From the NCBI RefSeq assembly GCF_017052585.1, contig NZ_JAFFHZ010000001.1, positions 558,001-622,000 on the forward strand: a DNA stretch of 64,000 nt. Direction: 5' to 3'. Both the position numbers and the translations under genes were made by a program. A model generated the notes under the pieces. That model did no database searches. It was not told where the DNA came from and was given only the letters and a program-made list of their open reading frames with translations. This stretch comes from Paenibacillus apiarius (GTDB lineage Bacteria; Bacillota; Bacilli; Paenibacillales; Paenibacillaceae). Numbering within the stretch: the first letter of the stretch is position 1; each line of letters opens with the position of its first letter. Below, in pieces: positions 17,120-26,308 of this stretch.

Positions 17120-17728
17120 TTACAGCTCGCCATCCATATTGTAAGCCATAATATAATAAGTTAAATCGTCGGCCAACGGTTGAACGCTCAACGTTTTCAT
17201 TCCGTAGTGGCTATAAATTTGTTCGTTTTTTTGGCTGTCCGTTTCCAAAATACAGGGTATATTTTTCTCATCCGCCTGTCCCATCACAAACTCCATCACT
17301 TGCCGCATATACCCCTTATGTCTGTACTGTTCCTGCACCACAATCATAAATACAAAAAGGTAATCCTTTTCGCCCTTGACAAAGCTTTCTGCTCTTTTCA
17401 ATTTAGAAAACTGTTTTGCAATTTTCAAGAAGCTGCTAACTGAAATCACTTTTGCCAGCTTAAGCAGCCTCAGCTTTTCCGATAGCTTTAAACCGTTGCT
17501 TTTTGTCCAAAAACCGCAAATCCCTTCATAATTTTCTGAGGTCGCGTAGGCCATTTCGTTTTCGATTAATATTTGAAGGTTGAGATTAAAAAAATGAGTC
17601 AACACATGTTTTCTTTGTTCAGGACTATCTCCCCAACAATTAAATCCGGCGTTATCTTTAAATCCATCCGCAATCTTTTCGGCGAGCCCATATATCTGTA
17701 GCTCTGTTAATCCTTTTATCTGTATCAT
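17120..17728 (-). CDS. GNAT-family N-acetyltransferase
   Basis: A 202-residue protein. The acetyl-CoA binding motif region VVQEQYRHKGYMRQVMEF gives the R/Q-x-x-G-x-G/A-like signature (QYRHKGY), followed by a segment ending YSHYGMKTL, typical of GNAT beta-6/7. The longest frame adds 43 residues upstream, but AAAGGAG sits seven bases before the ATG at 17728, so that start is used (the ATG three bases earlier is possible). The gene is clearly more AT-rich than its neighbours, suggesting it was acquired. Substrate unknown. Confidence 0.78.
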   Translation of the reverse strand: MIQIKGLTELQIYGLAEKIADGFKDNAGFNCWGDSPEQRKHVLTHFFNLNLQILIENEMAYATSENYEGICGFWTKSNGLKLSEKLRLLKLAKVISVSSFLKIAKQFSKLKRAESFVKGEKDYLFVFMIVVQEQYRHKGYMRQVMEFVMGQADEKNIPCILETDSQKNEQIYSHYGMKTLSVQPLADDLTYYIMAYNMDGEL

Positions 17729-17876
17729 CATATCACTCCTTTTCAGCATGATCCCGATTATGCTGCCTATGGCAAAAATAATGAAGTCAAAAACCTCATG
17801 CGGGTCTGCGAGAACAGCCTCGCAACTTTCAGGACGCGCACGCCCTAATTGTTGCATATCACCGTCGCCCTGGCAA

Positions 17877-17914
17877 TAAAAAACCGCTTTGTTCCTCTAA
17901 TGGGAAAAAGCGGA
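17877..17914 (-). terminator. Terminator of the CNNM/CBS gene
   Basis: CCGCTTT / AAAGCGG stem followed on the minus strand by TTTTTTATT. Confidence 0.7.
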
Positions 17915-17922
17915 AAATTATA

Positions 17923-19209
17923 TTATCCTCTTACAATCTCGATTTTGCGGACGCGGTGTTTATCCTTTTCCAAAATGGTGAACTGTACGCCATCGAATTG
18001 ATACTGGCTTCCCTTTTTGCTGTCGGGAATGCGATCATACAGCCAGCCCCCAATCGTATCGATATCAGCGCTCTCGATCTCGGTTCCAAGCATGTCGTTG
18101 ATGTCGGAGAGCAGAACTTTACCGTTCACGATCATATGGTCCTCCGTAATATATTCAATGTCAGCCTTCTCCTCGGCGTCGAATTCATCCCGGATATCAC
18201 CGACGATTTCCTCCAAAATATCTTCAATCGTAACCATGCCCGACGTACCGCCGAATTCGTCAATGAGGACCGCAATATGCACGCTCTCCTGCTGCATCCG
18301 CTTCAGAAGCTGCTTGATCGGAATCGCTTCCGACACGCTCAGGACCGGATGCATCACTTCGGATAACGGAGCATCGGCAATCTCGTTGAACTGAAGAAAC
18401 AAGTGCTTCGTGTTCACCATGCCGACTACATGGTCCTTGCTGGCCTGAATGACTGGATATCGCGTATATTGTTCCCGTTTGATCGTGGCGATGCTGTCAC
18501 GCACCGTCTCCATCGCTTCGAGACAGACCATGTCCGTACGGGGAACCATAATATCTTTGGCATGCAATTCGTCGAAGGCAAAAATCCGGTTCACATAACC
18601 GTACTCCGTATTGTTGATTTTGCCGCTCTCGTAGCTCTCGTTCAGAATAATCCGCAGCTCTTCTTCGGAGTGCGCTTCTTCATGCTCCTTCGCAGGCTTG
18701 AGACCGAACAGGCGGATGATGCCGTTCGCGGACCCGTTCAACATCCAAATAAAAGGGTACATCAGCTTATAGAACCAAATAATCGGCTTCGCAAACAAGA
18801 CGCTGATTGCTTCCGCCTTCTGTATCGCGAGCGTCTTGGGCGCAAGCTCGCCGACGACCACGTGCAGGAACGTAATGACGATGAACGCGATACCAAATGC
18901 AAGCACCGAGCTGACCTGTTCCGGAAGGGCAAAATAGGTGAAGAGCGGATGCAGCACCCTCTCCATCGTCGGTTCACCCAACCAGCCAAGTCCCAATGCG
19001 GTAATCGTGATGCCCAGCTGGCAGGCGGATAAATATCCGTCCAAGTTACTGGTGACCTGCTTGACGGCAAGCGCGTTTCTGCGCCCTTCGACAACCATTT
19101 GATCCACTCGGCTGGAGCGGATTTTAATGATGGCGAATTCGGTTGCGACAAAGAAACCGGTTAATAATATCAATATGGCAAACAAGAAAAAGCTGATACC
19201 TGTAGACAA
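17923..19209 (-). CDS. CNNM/CorC (hemolysin-like) membrane transporter with CBS pair
   Basis: 428 residues. An N-terminal DUF21 membrane domain (about 1-185, four hydrophobic segments, with the conserved SACQLGITITALGLGWLGEP and VVGELAPKTLA motifs) is followed by two CBS domains (about 205-330) and a C-terminal CorC/HlyC domain. Relatives such as YhdP/MpfA export magnesium or confer magnesium and sodium tolerance. The old label hemolysin is not supported. The longest frame's ATG is part of the AAAGGAG ribosome site; the TTG nine bases later (19209) is preferred. It has its own terminator. Confidence 0.88.
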   Translation of the reverse strand: MSTGISFFLFAILILLTGFFVATEFAIIKIRSSRVDQMVVEGRRNALAVKQVTSNLDGYLSACQLGITITALGLGWLGEPTMERVLHPLFTYFALPEQVSSVLAFGIAFIVITFLHVVVGELAPKTLAIQKAEAISVLFAKPIIWFYKLMYPFIWMLNGSANGIIRLFGLKPAKEHEEAHSEEELRIILNESYESGKINNTEYGYVNRIFAFDELHAKDIMVPRTDMVCLEAMETVRDSIATIKREQYTRYPVIQASKDHVVGMVNTKHLFLQFNEIADAPLSEVMHPVLSVSEAIPIKQLLKRMQQESVHIAVLIDEFGGTSGMVTIEDILEEIVGDIRDEFDAEEKADIEYITEDHMIVNGKVLLSDINDMLGTEIESADIDTIGGWLYDRIPDSKKGSQYQFDGVQFTILEKDKHRVRKIEIVRG

Positions 19210-19434
19210 ATCTGATTTCTCCTTTATCATTTCGAGTTCATTTGAACTTATTATAAGAACTTATAACTAAGAAAACAAAGCGAGAATGCGGTCATTTTAG
19301 GTCAAATCCGACTCCATGCGTTCAATCCACTTACGAAACCAATTACTCTTGTTTATTTTTCGGCTTTGACTTTCAATTAGATAAAATCTTATGATAGGCT
19401 TATTGCAATTTCAAAATAATCAGGTGGTTAAAAG

Positions 19435-20247
19435 ATGGAAAGCTTCGTCATTACGCGAAAAAAAATGTCTGAACTTCTAATGTCTCTGCAGCCTGCCGAC
19501 AATATAGTGAGTGAGCAATCCCGAACGCCGCAAGCGATACTGCAAGAGGGATGGGAGGAATTCAAGCAGCAGCTGATCGGTCTCGACACGACCGCTTCTC
19601 CTCTGCTGCCTGCTGCATTGCCGCCCATATATGAAAAGTTAATGCGAGGACGTTCCCATAAGGAAGGGCTGTCCTTGAATGAAATCGCAGCTCTCGGGAA
19701 CCAAGTGGAATATTCCAACTTCTCGATAACATCCATACAGAATTGGGTCAAGCGTGACATTAAAGACTTTATAGGCTCCCCCCGGCTTGGCAAGAAGTAT
19801 TCACTGCAGCAGGCAGCCCTCATTCTCATAGTGGAAGATCTGCGGGCAACCCTTCATTTCGATGCGATACGCAGCTTGCTGGCGCTGCTGTTCATGAACC
19901 CCGAGCATGACGAGGATGACGTAATCCATCCGCTTGATTTTTACGCCTCCTACGCCGCGCTCTACGAAGAACTCGATCGGAACAACGACCAAGTGCTTGA
20001 CGTCCACGGACACGACCCGCTGCGGCTGCGTCATGACCATATGCTGGAGATGATCATTTCCAAGAAGGCCGATGATTATTTAAGCAATCTGGATCCGCAG
20101 CGCCGCTGTCACTGTCACCATCATCTTATCCGCAACGCGCTCGTCATTGCGATTACTTCCGTGCAGACCACTTATTTTCAATATGTATCCAAAAAATATA
20201 TGAATGCCACATTGCTGTCTTGTCAAAACATCCGAAAGAACGAATGA
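19435..20247 (+). CDS. DUF1836-containing protein
   Basis: A 270-residue soluble protein. The centre (about 80-190) matches DUF1836: LSLNEIAALGNQVEYSN, then a helix-turn-helix-like ITSIQNWVKRDIKDFIG and KKYSLQQAALILIVEDLRATL. This layout resembles MerR-like DNA-binding proteins, but no function is established. The C-terminus is acidic, then contains a CHCHH-type cluster (RRCHCHHHLIRN) that might bind metal. The start ATG follows AGGTGG by seven bases. It stands alone, divergent from the CNNM gene and ending at a strong terminator. Confidence 0.78.
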   Translation: MESFVITRKKMSELLMSLQPADNIVSEQSRTPQAILQEGWEEFKQQLIGLDTTASPLLPAALPPIYEKLMRGRSHKEGLSLNEIAALGNQVEYSNFSITSIQNWVKRDIKDFIGSPRLGKKYSLQQAALILIVEDLRATLHFDAIRSLLALLFMNPEHDEDDVIHPLDFYASYAALYEELDRNNDQVLDVHGHDPLRLRHDHMLEMIISKKADDYLSNLDPQRRCHCHHHLIRNALVIAITSVQTTYFQYVSKKYMNATLLSCQNIRKNE

Positions 20248-20248
20248 T

Positions 20249-20290
20249 AAAAAAAGGTGAACCGGGGGTATCCCTGGCTCACCTTTTTTC
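20249..20290 (+). terminator. Terminator, probably bidirectional
   Basis: AAAAAAGGTGAACC.. / ..GGCTCACCTTTTTT stem with A/T tracts on both sides. Confidence 0.8.
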
Positions 20291-20345
20291 GTAACCGGCA
20301 AACTGCACTCTGCTTCATGCAGCTTGATAAAAATAGAGGCTATGT

Positions 20346-20732
20346 TCAGCTGATTTTGTATGTAGCAGTGATGTGGTTAATCGTAAACGAAGAAGGGGCG
20401 GCAAATTGAATATAAAGATAGCCGTCCTCTGTCGCCGTGAAAATTCTTCCAACGTTGCTCTTGAAAAAAGTTCCTAGATGATTGCTAGAATCATACACCG
20501 AATAGTAGGCATAGTTGCCTTGAGCAAAAATAGTAAGCTGCTGGCCTTTCTTTAAATAAATCCCTTCCAAAGCACTGAGTTCATTCGGACGCAGAGCATA
20601 GTACTTGGTGATTTGTTGGGCTTCCTGAACCGCTGGTTCGGCGGGAACGGCAGGAACGGCAGGGGAAGCATACGCCGGCGAAGCTGCAGCCAGAACAGCC
20701 AGCGCTGACAGGGAAATAAGAAACTTCTTCAT
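20346..20732 (-). CDS. Small secreted protein of unknown function
   Basis: 128 residues. The signal peptide is clear: MKKF, a hydrophobic core and an AYA-type cleavage site near residue 22. A short Ala/Pro/Val-rich linker (AVPAVPAEPAV) follows, then a ~85-residue domain rich in Tyr, Phe and small residues (GNYAYYSVYDSSN, GYLYIQFAAPSSF) that reads as all-beta, similar in style to small extracellular carbohydrate- or ligand-binding domains. I do not recognise the family. GAGGAG lies nine bases before the ATG. Monocistronic. Confidence 0.75.
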   Translation of the reverse strand: MKKFLISLSALAVLAAASPAYASPAVPAVPAEPAVQEAQQITKYYALRPNELSALEGIYLKKGQQLTIFAQGNYAYYSVYDSSNHLGTFFKSNVGRIFTATEDGYLYIQFAAPSSFTINHITATYKIS

Positions 20733-20896
20733 TTCGAATCACTCCTCAATTTCTTGTATTTGATGCAATAATCTGGAAGTTATCTCTTCTTAAATATAAC
20801 AAAAATATAATATCTTGTAAACCCCTAATTCCTATATTCTTTGTAGGAATTATAACTGGAATTCGCCTTGTCTCGCAACTCTCTTGATAGAGGCAA

Positions 20897-20953
20897 TAAA
20901 AAGAGAGGCTTTCCATAGGTCAATCAGACCGGTTTGGACGAGCCTCTCTTTTG
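20897..20953 (-). terminator. Terminator of the sulfide oxidation operon
   Basis: AAAAGAGAGGCT / AGCCTCTCTTTT stem. The minus strand continues into T's. It lies about 40 bases after the persulfide dioxygenase stop. Confidence 0.75.
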
Positions 20954-20991
20954 GTTCAGATTAGAAGGGAACAAAATATTGGAATGACAAT

Positions 20992-22434
20992 TTACTTTGC
21001 TATAGGCAATCCTTCCTCACGCCATCGCACGATGCCCCCTTGCAGGTTCATGACGTTCGTGTAGCCGTGCGCCTGCAGAATGCCAGCCGCAATTGCGGAA
21101 CGCATCCCCGTCCGGCATTGGACGAGCACGGGCTTGTCAGCGGGCACCTCGCGGATTCTCTGCGGCAGCGTGCCGAGCAGAATATGCCGCGCTCCTGGAA
21201 TGCGGCTTTCCGCCCACTCCGTCCCGGAGCGAACATCGACGACCGCCACCTTCCCCTCGCTCACTTGATCCGCGATGTCCGCAGGGGTCACCTCCGCATA
21301 CGCTTGCAAACCTGCCGCTGGCGCGATCGAGCCGCTCCACATTGCGGAAGTTTCGATCGTGCCCGCGATTCTGTCAATGCCGATGGCCCGCATATCGCGG
21401 ACAATTCCAGGCAGTTGATCCGCCTCCCCCATAACGTACAGCGGCCGCTCATCATCGATAAGCCAACCGGCCCATGACGTAAAGGAGCGATTGTATGGCA
21501 GATTGATCGTCCCCTTCGCGTGACCAGCCGCGAACGCGGTGCTGGCGCGCGTATCGATGACGGTTGCGCCTTCCTCCGCAAGTCTGCTCACCCCCGCCAC
21601 CGTTCCTTCGATCCAGTCTGGCGCAGGCAGCCGGGCGATCAGCTCCGGACCATCCCGGTTCACTCGTTTCATGCGCGGGAAGTAAGTGGGCGGCTCGGGT
21701 TGTCCAGCCAACAGGGCGGCGACGAACGGCGGCTCATCGTCAAAGGACAAGGCCCAATTGAACCGCTTCTCGTACCCGACCGTCGAGGACGGAACCGCGC
21801 CAAGCGCCTTGCCGCATGCGCTGCCGGCCCCGTGTGCCGGCCATACCTGCACGTAATCGGGCAGTTCCCTGAAACGCTGCAGGGATTGGAACATCAGCCG
21901 CGCTCCCTCCTCGGCCGTGCCTGCCAAGCCTACCGCCTTCTCCAGCAGATCCGGCCGCCCGACATCGCCGACGAATACGAAGTCGCCGGTAAAGATGCCG
22001 ATCGGGCAATCGGCGCCTCCGCCCAGGTCGGTCAACAGGAACGATACGCTCTCAGGCGTGTGTCCCGGCGTATGCAGCACCTCGAACTCGAGTCTGCCCA
22101 CATTGAATCGATCTCCGTCTTGTACAAGGCGGTGCTTGACCTCATGCCCGCTCTCTCCGCTCACATAAGCATAGGACCAATCCGGGCCGCCTTCGCCTGA
22201 CACATAAAGCGCCGCTCCGTGCTCCTCCCCCATCTCGCGGGCGCCCGATACGAAATCGGCGTGAATATGAGTCTCCGCCGCAGCGACGACCGTCAGCCCT
22301 TCCGCCTGTGCCGTCTGTAAATACGGGGCAACGTCGCGGGCCGGGTCGATAACGATCGCTTCCCCCGTCGCTTGGCAGCCTACAAGATACGAGGCATGGG
22401 CCAGTTTCTCATCGTAAAAATAACGCAGCAGCAT
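20992..22434 (-). CDS. Persulfide dioxygenase-rhodanese fusion (CstB-like)
   Basis: 480 residues in three parts: a metallo-beta-lactamase domain (about 1-245) with HIHADF (His56, His58, Asp60), a rhodanese-like domain lacking the active Cys (about 265-355; VMGEA where Cys is expected), and an active C-terminal rhodanese with CRTGMRS (Cys440). This is the CstB plan: oxidation of thiol persulfide by a mononuclear Fe(II), coupled to sulfur transfer giving thiosulfate. The Phe in HxHxDF removes a second-metal ligand, consistent with a mono-iron site. AAAGGGGAG precedes the ATG at 22434; the longer frame is rejected. It lies 64 bases after sqr. Confidence 0.88.
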   Translation of the reverse strand: MLLRYFYDEKLAHASYLVGCQATGEAIVIDPARDVAPYLQTAQAEGLTVVAAAETHIHADFVSGAREMGEEHGAALYVSGEGGPDWSYAYVSGESGHEVKHRLVQDGDRFNVGRLEFEVLHTPGHTPESVSFLLTDLGGGADCPIGIFTGDFVFVGDVGRPDLLEKAVGLAGTAEEGARLMFQSLQRFRELPDYVQVWPAHGAGSACGKALGAVPSSTVGYEKRFNWALSFDDEPPFVAALLAGQPEPPTYFPRMKRVNRDGPELIARLPAPDWIEGTVAGVSRLAEEGATVIDTRASTAFAAGHAKGTINLPYNRSFTSWAGWLIDDERPLYVMGEADQLPGIVRDMRAIGIDRIAGTIETSAMWSGSIAPAAGLQAYAEVTPADIADQVSEGKVAVVDVRSGTEWAESRIPGARHILLGTLPQRIREVPADKPVLVQCRTGMRSAIAAGILQAHGYTNVMNLQGGIVRWREEGLPIAK

Positions 22435-22498
22435 GGATGCCGCTCTCCCCTTTCTCTGAAACAGCAAATAGTCGCGATACCTGCCTCTTTGCCGCCAG

Positions 22499-23698
22499 CT
22501 ACATGCGGCCCTTCAGCATGCCGTGCCAATACAGCTTCGGCAGCAAGCTTTTCTTCAGCACATACATGCTGTAACGCTCCTTCGATTGGTCGAACGGGAA
22601 TGTCTCCCGCGGGGTCAGATTATAATCGAACTCCGCCAAAATAAGCCGGTTGTATCCCGTTACGAGCGGACAGGACGTATATCCGTCGTAGCTCGCATCG
22701 AGCGGCTGTCCCGCCAGCACGTTCAACACATTGCGGGCCGCCACGGGCGCCTGCTTGCGAATGGCCGCGCCGGTCTTGGAGGTTGGCAGATTGCTGCAAT
22801 CCCCCAAGGCGAACACATTCGCGAACCGGACATGCTGCATCGTATGCTTGTCGACCTCCGCCCACCCGCCTGCGTCTGCGAGCGGACTGTCCTTGATGAA
22901 GGACGGAGACGACATCGGCGGCACGACATGAATCATGCCATATCGGATCGTCTCCCGCTCCTTTGTGTCCGTATGCTCGAACACGGCTTCCCGCCGAACC
23001 GCGTTGAGCTCCACCAGATTGCGCTTGTACTTTGCCGTTATGCCTCTGCGTTGCACGACCTGGTTAAGCGCTTCGGCATATTTCGGAACGGCGAAGATGG
23101 CCGCATTGCCCGAAGCGAACACGATGTCCGTTTTCCCCCTGACGCCCGATCGGCGGAACGCATCATCTGCCAGGTACATAATTTTCTGCGGCGCGCCCCC
23201 GCATTTGATCGGCGTGTTAGGCTGCGTGAAGATGGCTGTGCCGCCCTGGAACTCGCGGATGGACTTCCAAGTGCTGTCCACGTAGTTGTAATCATAGTTG
23301 CTGCAGACGCCGCCATGCCCGATGCTCTCCTTCAACCCCTTGATCCGGTCCCAATCCACCTGGATGCCCGCCGCGACGACGAGGACATCGTATCGGATTT
23401 CGGTTCCGCCCCCGGTCACGAAGCGGTTCTCGTCCGGGTGAAAGCGAACGACCGCTTCCTGCAGCCAGTCGGCGCCCTTCGGGATAAGCGATTGCTGGTT
23501 GCGCTCCGTCGTCTCTTTGCGGACGACGCCGCCGCCGACAAGCGTCCACAGGGGCTGATAATAATGTTTGGTCTGCGGATCGACGATCACGACGGAACCG
23601 TGAAGCGCTTTAGATGCGCGCAGCAAGCGGGCCGCAACCGATAAACCGGCGCTGCCCGCCCCGACGATGGCGACGGCATAGTGAAGTTGTCTTGGCAT
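22499..23698 (-). CDS. sqr: Sulfide:quinone oxidoreductase
   Basis: A 399-residue flavoprotein. The N-terminal FAD motif is VGAGSAGLSVAARL. The second dinucleotide-binding region and the C-terminal VFALGDCSNLP FAD site follow. Conserved cysteines appear in GGVCSNYDYNYV and TPIKCGGAPQK, the pair that carries the trisulfide in SQR, and YTSCPLVTGYNR is typical of the C-terminus in the type II group. It oxidises sulfide to persulfide and reduces menaquinone at the membrane surface. GGAGG is seven bases before the ATG at 23698. It leads an operon with the CstB-like gene, forming a sulfide detoxification route. Confidence 0.92.
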   Translation of the reverse strand: MPRQLHYAVAIVGAGSAGLSVAARLLRASKALHGSVVIVDPQTKHYYQPLWTLVGGGVVRKETTERNQQSLIPKGADWLQEAVVRFHPDENRFVTGGGTEIRYDVLVVAAGIQVDWDRIKGLKESIGHGGVCSNYDYNYVDSTWKSIREFQGGTAIFTQPNTPIKCGGAPQKIMYLADDAFRRSGVRGKTDIVFASGNAAIFAVPKYAEALNQVVQRRGITAKYKRNLVELNAVRREAVFEHTDTKERETIRYGMIHVVPPMSSPSFIKDSPLADAGGWAEVDKHTMQHVRFANVFALGDCSNLPTSKTGAAIRKQAPVAARNVLNVLAGQPLDASYDGYTSCPLVTGYNRLILAEFDYNLTPRETFPFDQSKERYSMYVLKKSLLPKLYWHGMLKGRM

Positions 23699-23853
23699 CA
23701 CTTGCCCTCCTCTGCTCCCAAATGCTGCTAGTAGCTGCTTACAAATGAATAATAAAAATGATGCCTGACATTGCAAGATAATGTGCGAAGTGAATCATTA
23801 TTGCACCAATGGTCAAATTATATGGCCAGAAACCCGTTCCTATGATTACACGG

Positions 23854-23900
23854 CAAAAAAAGCAATTCCCGCTCCCGTTGTCCGGCAGCCGGAATTGCTT
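23854..23900 (-). terminator. Terminator of the DeoR-MFS unit
   Basis: AGCAATTCC / GGAATTGCT stem followed by T7 on the minus strand. Confidence 0.8.
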
Positions 23901-23973
23901 GTCGTCCGTTGATTGCGATTGATAAATAAGATACGGCACCCGTCCAGCATCTTCTCTCCATCCTCGCAGACCT

Positions 23974-25200
23974 CTACACCCCACGCTCGCAAGCCTGGCC
24001 CGCTTCACCGACATGGCCGTTCTGCCGGGTCATCGACGTCTGCCCCTTCCAGCGTTTGGAGACGAATACGAGCAGCAGCATCACCAGCATGGCCCCGAAA
24101 AAAAGCCACATCACGGCCTGCACCGGCCAGACGTCCATCATCCAACCTACGGCAATCGGCATGAGCGAGCCGCCGAGTCCGTTGGCGGCCAGCAGGATGC
24201 TTGTCGTCTGCTCCGTCATGCCGGGCAGCGCCTGGTTCGCGTAGATGAGCATGATCGCGAACATGCCCGCCATCCCGAGCCCGAGCAGGAAGCTGATCGC
24301 GAAACCGCCCCATGCCTGCGAACTGAATGGCAGCAGAAGCAGCACGAGTACGCTCCCCGAGGTGGTTAGCCAAAGGAAGCGGAAATACGTCAGCTTCTCC
24401 GCAAGGACGCCGCACAACGCCCGCCCGATTACCATCGCCAGCCAGTAGACGGTAACGGTCAGCGTCGCTTGGGAGCTGGCAATCCCCCATTTTTCAATAA
24501 AAATGGATGGAAAGAAATGCACGACGGATACTTCGCTTCCCCCGTATAGCATGAAAAAAGCGGCGCAAAGCACAAGAAACGGCAAGCCCTTGCCAGTATA
24601 GGCTGCCGGCTTCGCCTCCCGGTTCCCCCGTTCCACCGTGCGGGTCAGCATGGCATCGATGGTGCCGAACGACAGCTTCTGCCACCCAATGGCCGTCATC
24701 AGCGCGCATACGCCCAGCAATAAAAACGAGTAGGCCCATATGCCGCGCGCAATCAAGAAGCTCGCCACGAACGGAATCGTCAAGGCGCCGATGCCGAAGG
24801 TTACCTCCAGCTTGCTCATGGCAACGGCCTGCCTCTCCTTGACGGCCACCAGAATAATCGTGCCGATGCACGATTCCACCAGCCCCGCGCCGGCACCGGC
24901 CAGCCCGGCCAACAGGATGACGACCGGCCACGGCGGCAGGAAGAACAGCAGCAGTTCAGCGCTGATCAACAACAGTCCCAGCATGACGCCCCGTTTGCGG
25001 CTGAACCTGCGGGAGACGGCCGGCATGCCGAGCACGCCGAGTAGCATCCCGATGAACTGCACGAAGATGAGCACCCCGCCGTCGGTATAGTTCAGCCCAT
25101 AGTGGGCGAGCAGCTCGGGAAGAACGGCGCCCATGATAACGAGGGTCACACCTGTCACGACGTACGACAGACAACCCATCCAGATGAGCCGGTTAATCAT
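23974..25200 (-). CDS. MFS transporter (FucP/GlcP-like sugar carrier type)
   Basis: A 408-residue major facilitator with twelve hydrophobic segments. The N-terminal half has FIGMLLGVLGMPAVSRRFSRKRG after helix 2, and a Glu-containing helix (GLVESCIGTII) follows, as in the FHS/GlcP sugar-symporter group. The start ATG (25200) follows GGAGG by eight bases and overlaps the DeoR gene by eight bases, so the pair is translationally linked. DeoR regulators usually sense sugar phosphates, which supports a sugar or sugar-alcohol substrate, but efflux of another solute is not excluded. Confidence 0.8.
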   Translation of the reverse strand: MINRLIWMGCLSYVVTGVTLVIMGAVLPELLAHYGLNYTDGGVLIFVQFIGMLLGVLGMPAVSRRFSRKRGVMLGLLLISAELLLFFLPPWPVVILLAGLAGAGAGLVESCIGTIILVAVKERQAVAMSKLEVTFGIGALTIPFVASFLIARGIWAYSFLLLGVCALMTAIGWQKLSFGTIDAMLTRTVERGNREAKPAAYTGKGLPFLVLCAAFFMLYGGSEVSVVHFFPSIFIEKWGIASSQATLTVTVYWLAMVIGRALCGVLAEKLTYFRFLWLTTSGSVLVLLLLPFSSQAWGGFAISFLLGLGMAGMFAIMLIYANQALPGMTEQTTSILLAANGLGGSLMPIAVGWMMDVWPVQAVMWLFFGAMLVMLLLVFVSKRWKGQTSMTRQNGHVGEAGQACERGV

Positions 25201-25969
25201 GCTGCGCACCTCCGTCCGCCACCGTCAGTTCCACACCGACCTCTTGCAGCTGCCGTTTCCACTCCCCATCCGGCTCCCGGTCCGTAATGATGAGGTCGAT
25301 GTCCTCCAATCCCGCCACACGGTGGAACATCTTCTTGCCGAACTTGGAATGGTCGGCCAGCACGATGACCTGATCGGCCTTCCGCATAACCTGGCGGATG
25401 AGATAGCTCTCTTCTTCGAAGTCCGTCGTCAGACCGTCCATCGACAATCCGCACGTGCCGAGAAACGCCCTGTCGAGATGATAGTCGGCCATCATTTCGA
25501 TGGCGCGGGCGCCGTAAATCATGCGCTGCCCGTTATAGAGCAGGCCGCCGAGCAGATGAATCCGCGCCGCGTCCTTGGTCGCCAGCATGCCGGCCATGTC
25601 GATGGAATTGGTAACGACGACGTTCCGCTTGGTCGTCATATATTCCCCCACATAACGAACGGTCGTGGAAGAATCGACGTATAAGTAATCCTCGTCGTGA
25701 AGCAGAGAGGCGGCCAAGCGGCCTATCGCCTGCTTGGATGTCGTCTCCTTCTGCAGACGTTGCTCGTAATTCGGCATCTCCTTCGATATCGTCGGCAGGA
25801 TTGCGCCGCCGCGGGTGCGGACGATGCAGCCCCGCTCTTCGAGCTTGATGATGTCCCGTCTGGCCGTATCGCGCGACACGCCCAGCAGATCGCAGATTTC
25901 TTCGACTTCGATGCGCTTGTTGACCTGCATATGCCTCAGAATAGCGACGAGCCTTTCCTCTTGAAACAT
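25193..25969 (-). CDS. DeoR-family transcriptional regulator
   Basis: 258 residues. The DeoR helix-turn-helix spans about 5-60 (QVNKRIEVEEICDLLGVSRDTARRDI has the classic SRDTARRD recognition helix). A C-terminal sugar-phosphate sensor of the DeoRC fold follows (YVDSSTTVRYV, FLGTCGLSMDGLTT, VLADHSKFGKKMF). It probably represses its own operon with the MFS gene and is relieved by a phosphorylated sugar. AGGAGA is seven bases before the ATG. Upstream lie phased AAGTG boxes at 26000-26024. Confidence 0.9.
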   Translation of the reverse strand: MFQEERLVAILRHMQVNKRIEVEEICDLLGVSRDTARRDIIKLEERGCIVRTRGGAILPTISKEMPNYEQRLQKETTSKQAIGRLAASLLHDEDYLYVDSSTTVRYVGEYMTTKRNVVVTNSIDMAGMLATKDAARIHLLGGLLYNGQRMIYGARAIEMMADYHLDRAFLGTCGLSMDGLTTDFEEESYLIRQVMRKADQVIVLADHSKFGKKMFHRVAGLEDIDLIITDREPDGEWKRQLQEVGVELTVADGGAQHD

Positions 25970-25999
25970 GTCTTTCTCTCCTATCAGCTAAGCAAATGT

Positions 26000-26044
26000 A
26001 AGTGTTTTTAAGTGATGATAAGTGATAGTAATGATTATAAGTCA
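26000..26044 (-). promoter_or_regulatory. Helically phased AAGTG boxes, probable DeoR-type operator
   Basis: AAGTG occurs at 26000, 26010 and 26020 with exact 10 bp spacing, followed by weaker AATGA at 26030 and AAGTC at 26039. Three or more repeats on one DNA face directly upstream of the deoR-like start suggest cooperative binding. Confidence 0.5.
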
Positions 26045-26100
26045 TAACCGGAAGCTGTCAAGAGGCGGAATCCCATTCGGCAATGATATGTGCATATGCG

Positions 26101-26292
26101 AGCTTGTTGAGAAACCTAGAACGAAGTAAAAAGAAACAAGTATGGTGGAGGTATCCGCTTCCGTCGCTGTTGAATCCAAGTCATTAGGGATGAGACTGTA
26201 TGGGGATGACTCGGATTCAAAGGCGATCGCCAGGTCTCTCCAGTGGACACCTCCACCCTTTTTTGTTTCGTGCGGGGTTTCTCAACAACCTG
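26101..26292. mobile_element. MITE-like hairpin element, copy B
   Basis: A 192 bp element in the same orientation as copy A and nearly identical over the central part, including the inner palindrome GGCGATCGCC. Its terminal inverted repeats are AGCTTGTTGAGAAACCT and GGGTTTCTCAACAACCTG. The flanks are ATATGCG (26094-26100) and ATATACG (26293-26299), a 7 bp duplication with one mismatch. The stem positions stay paired where the copies differ, for example around the TGGTGGAGGT segment. Confidence 0.75.
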
Positions 26293-26308
26293 ATATACGC
26301 CTATAAAC

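Noticed and set aside
22523..23644. 373-codon frame antisense to sqr
   Set aside because: Shadow of the GC-rich sqr gene; no family match and no ribosome site.
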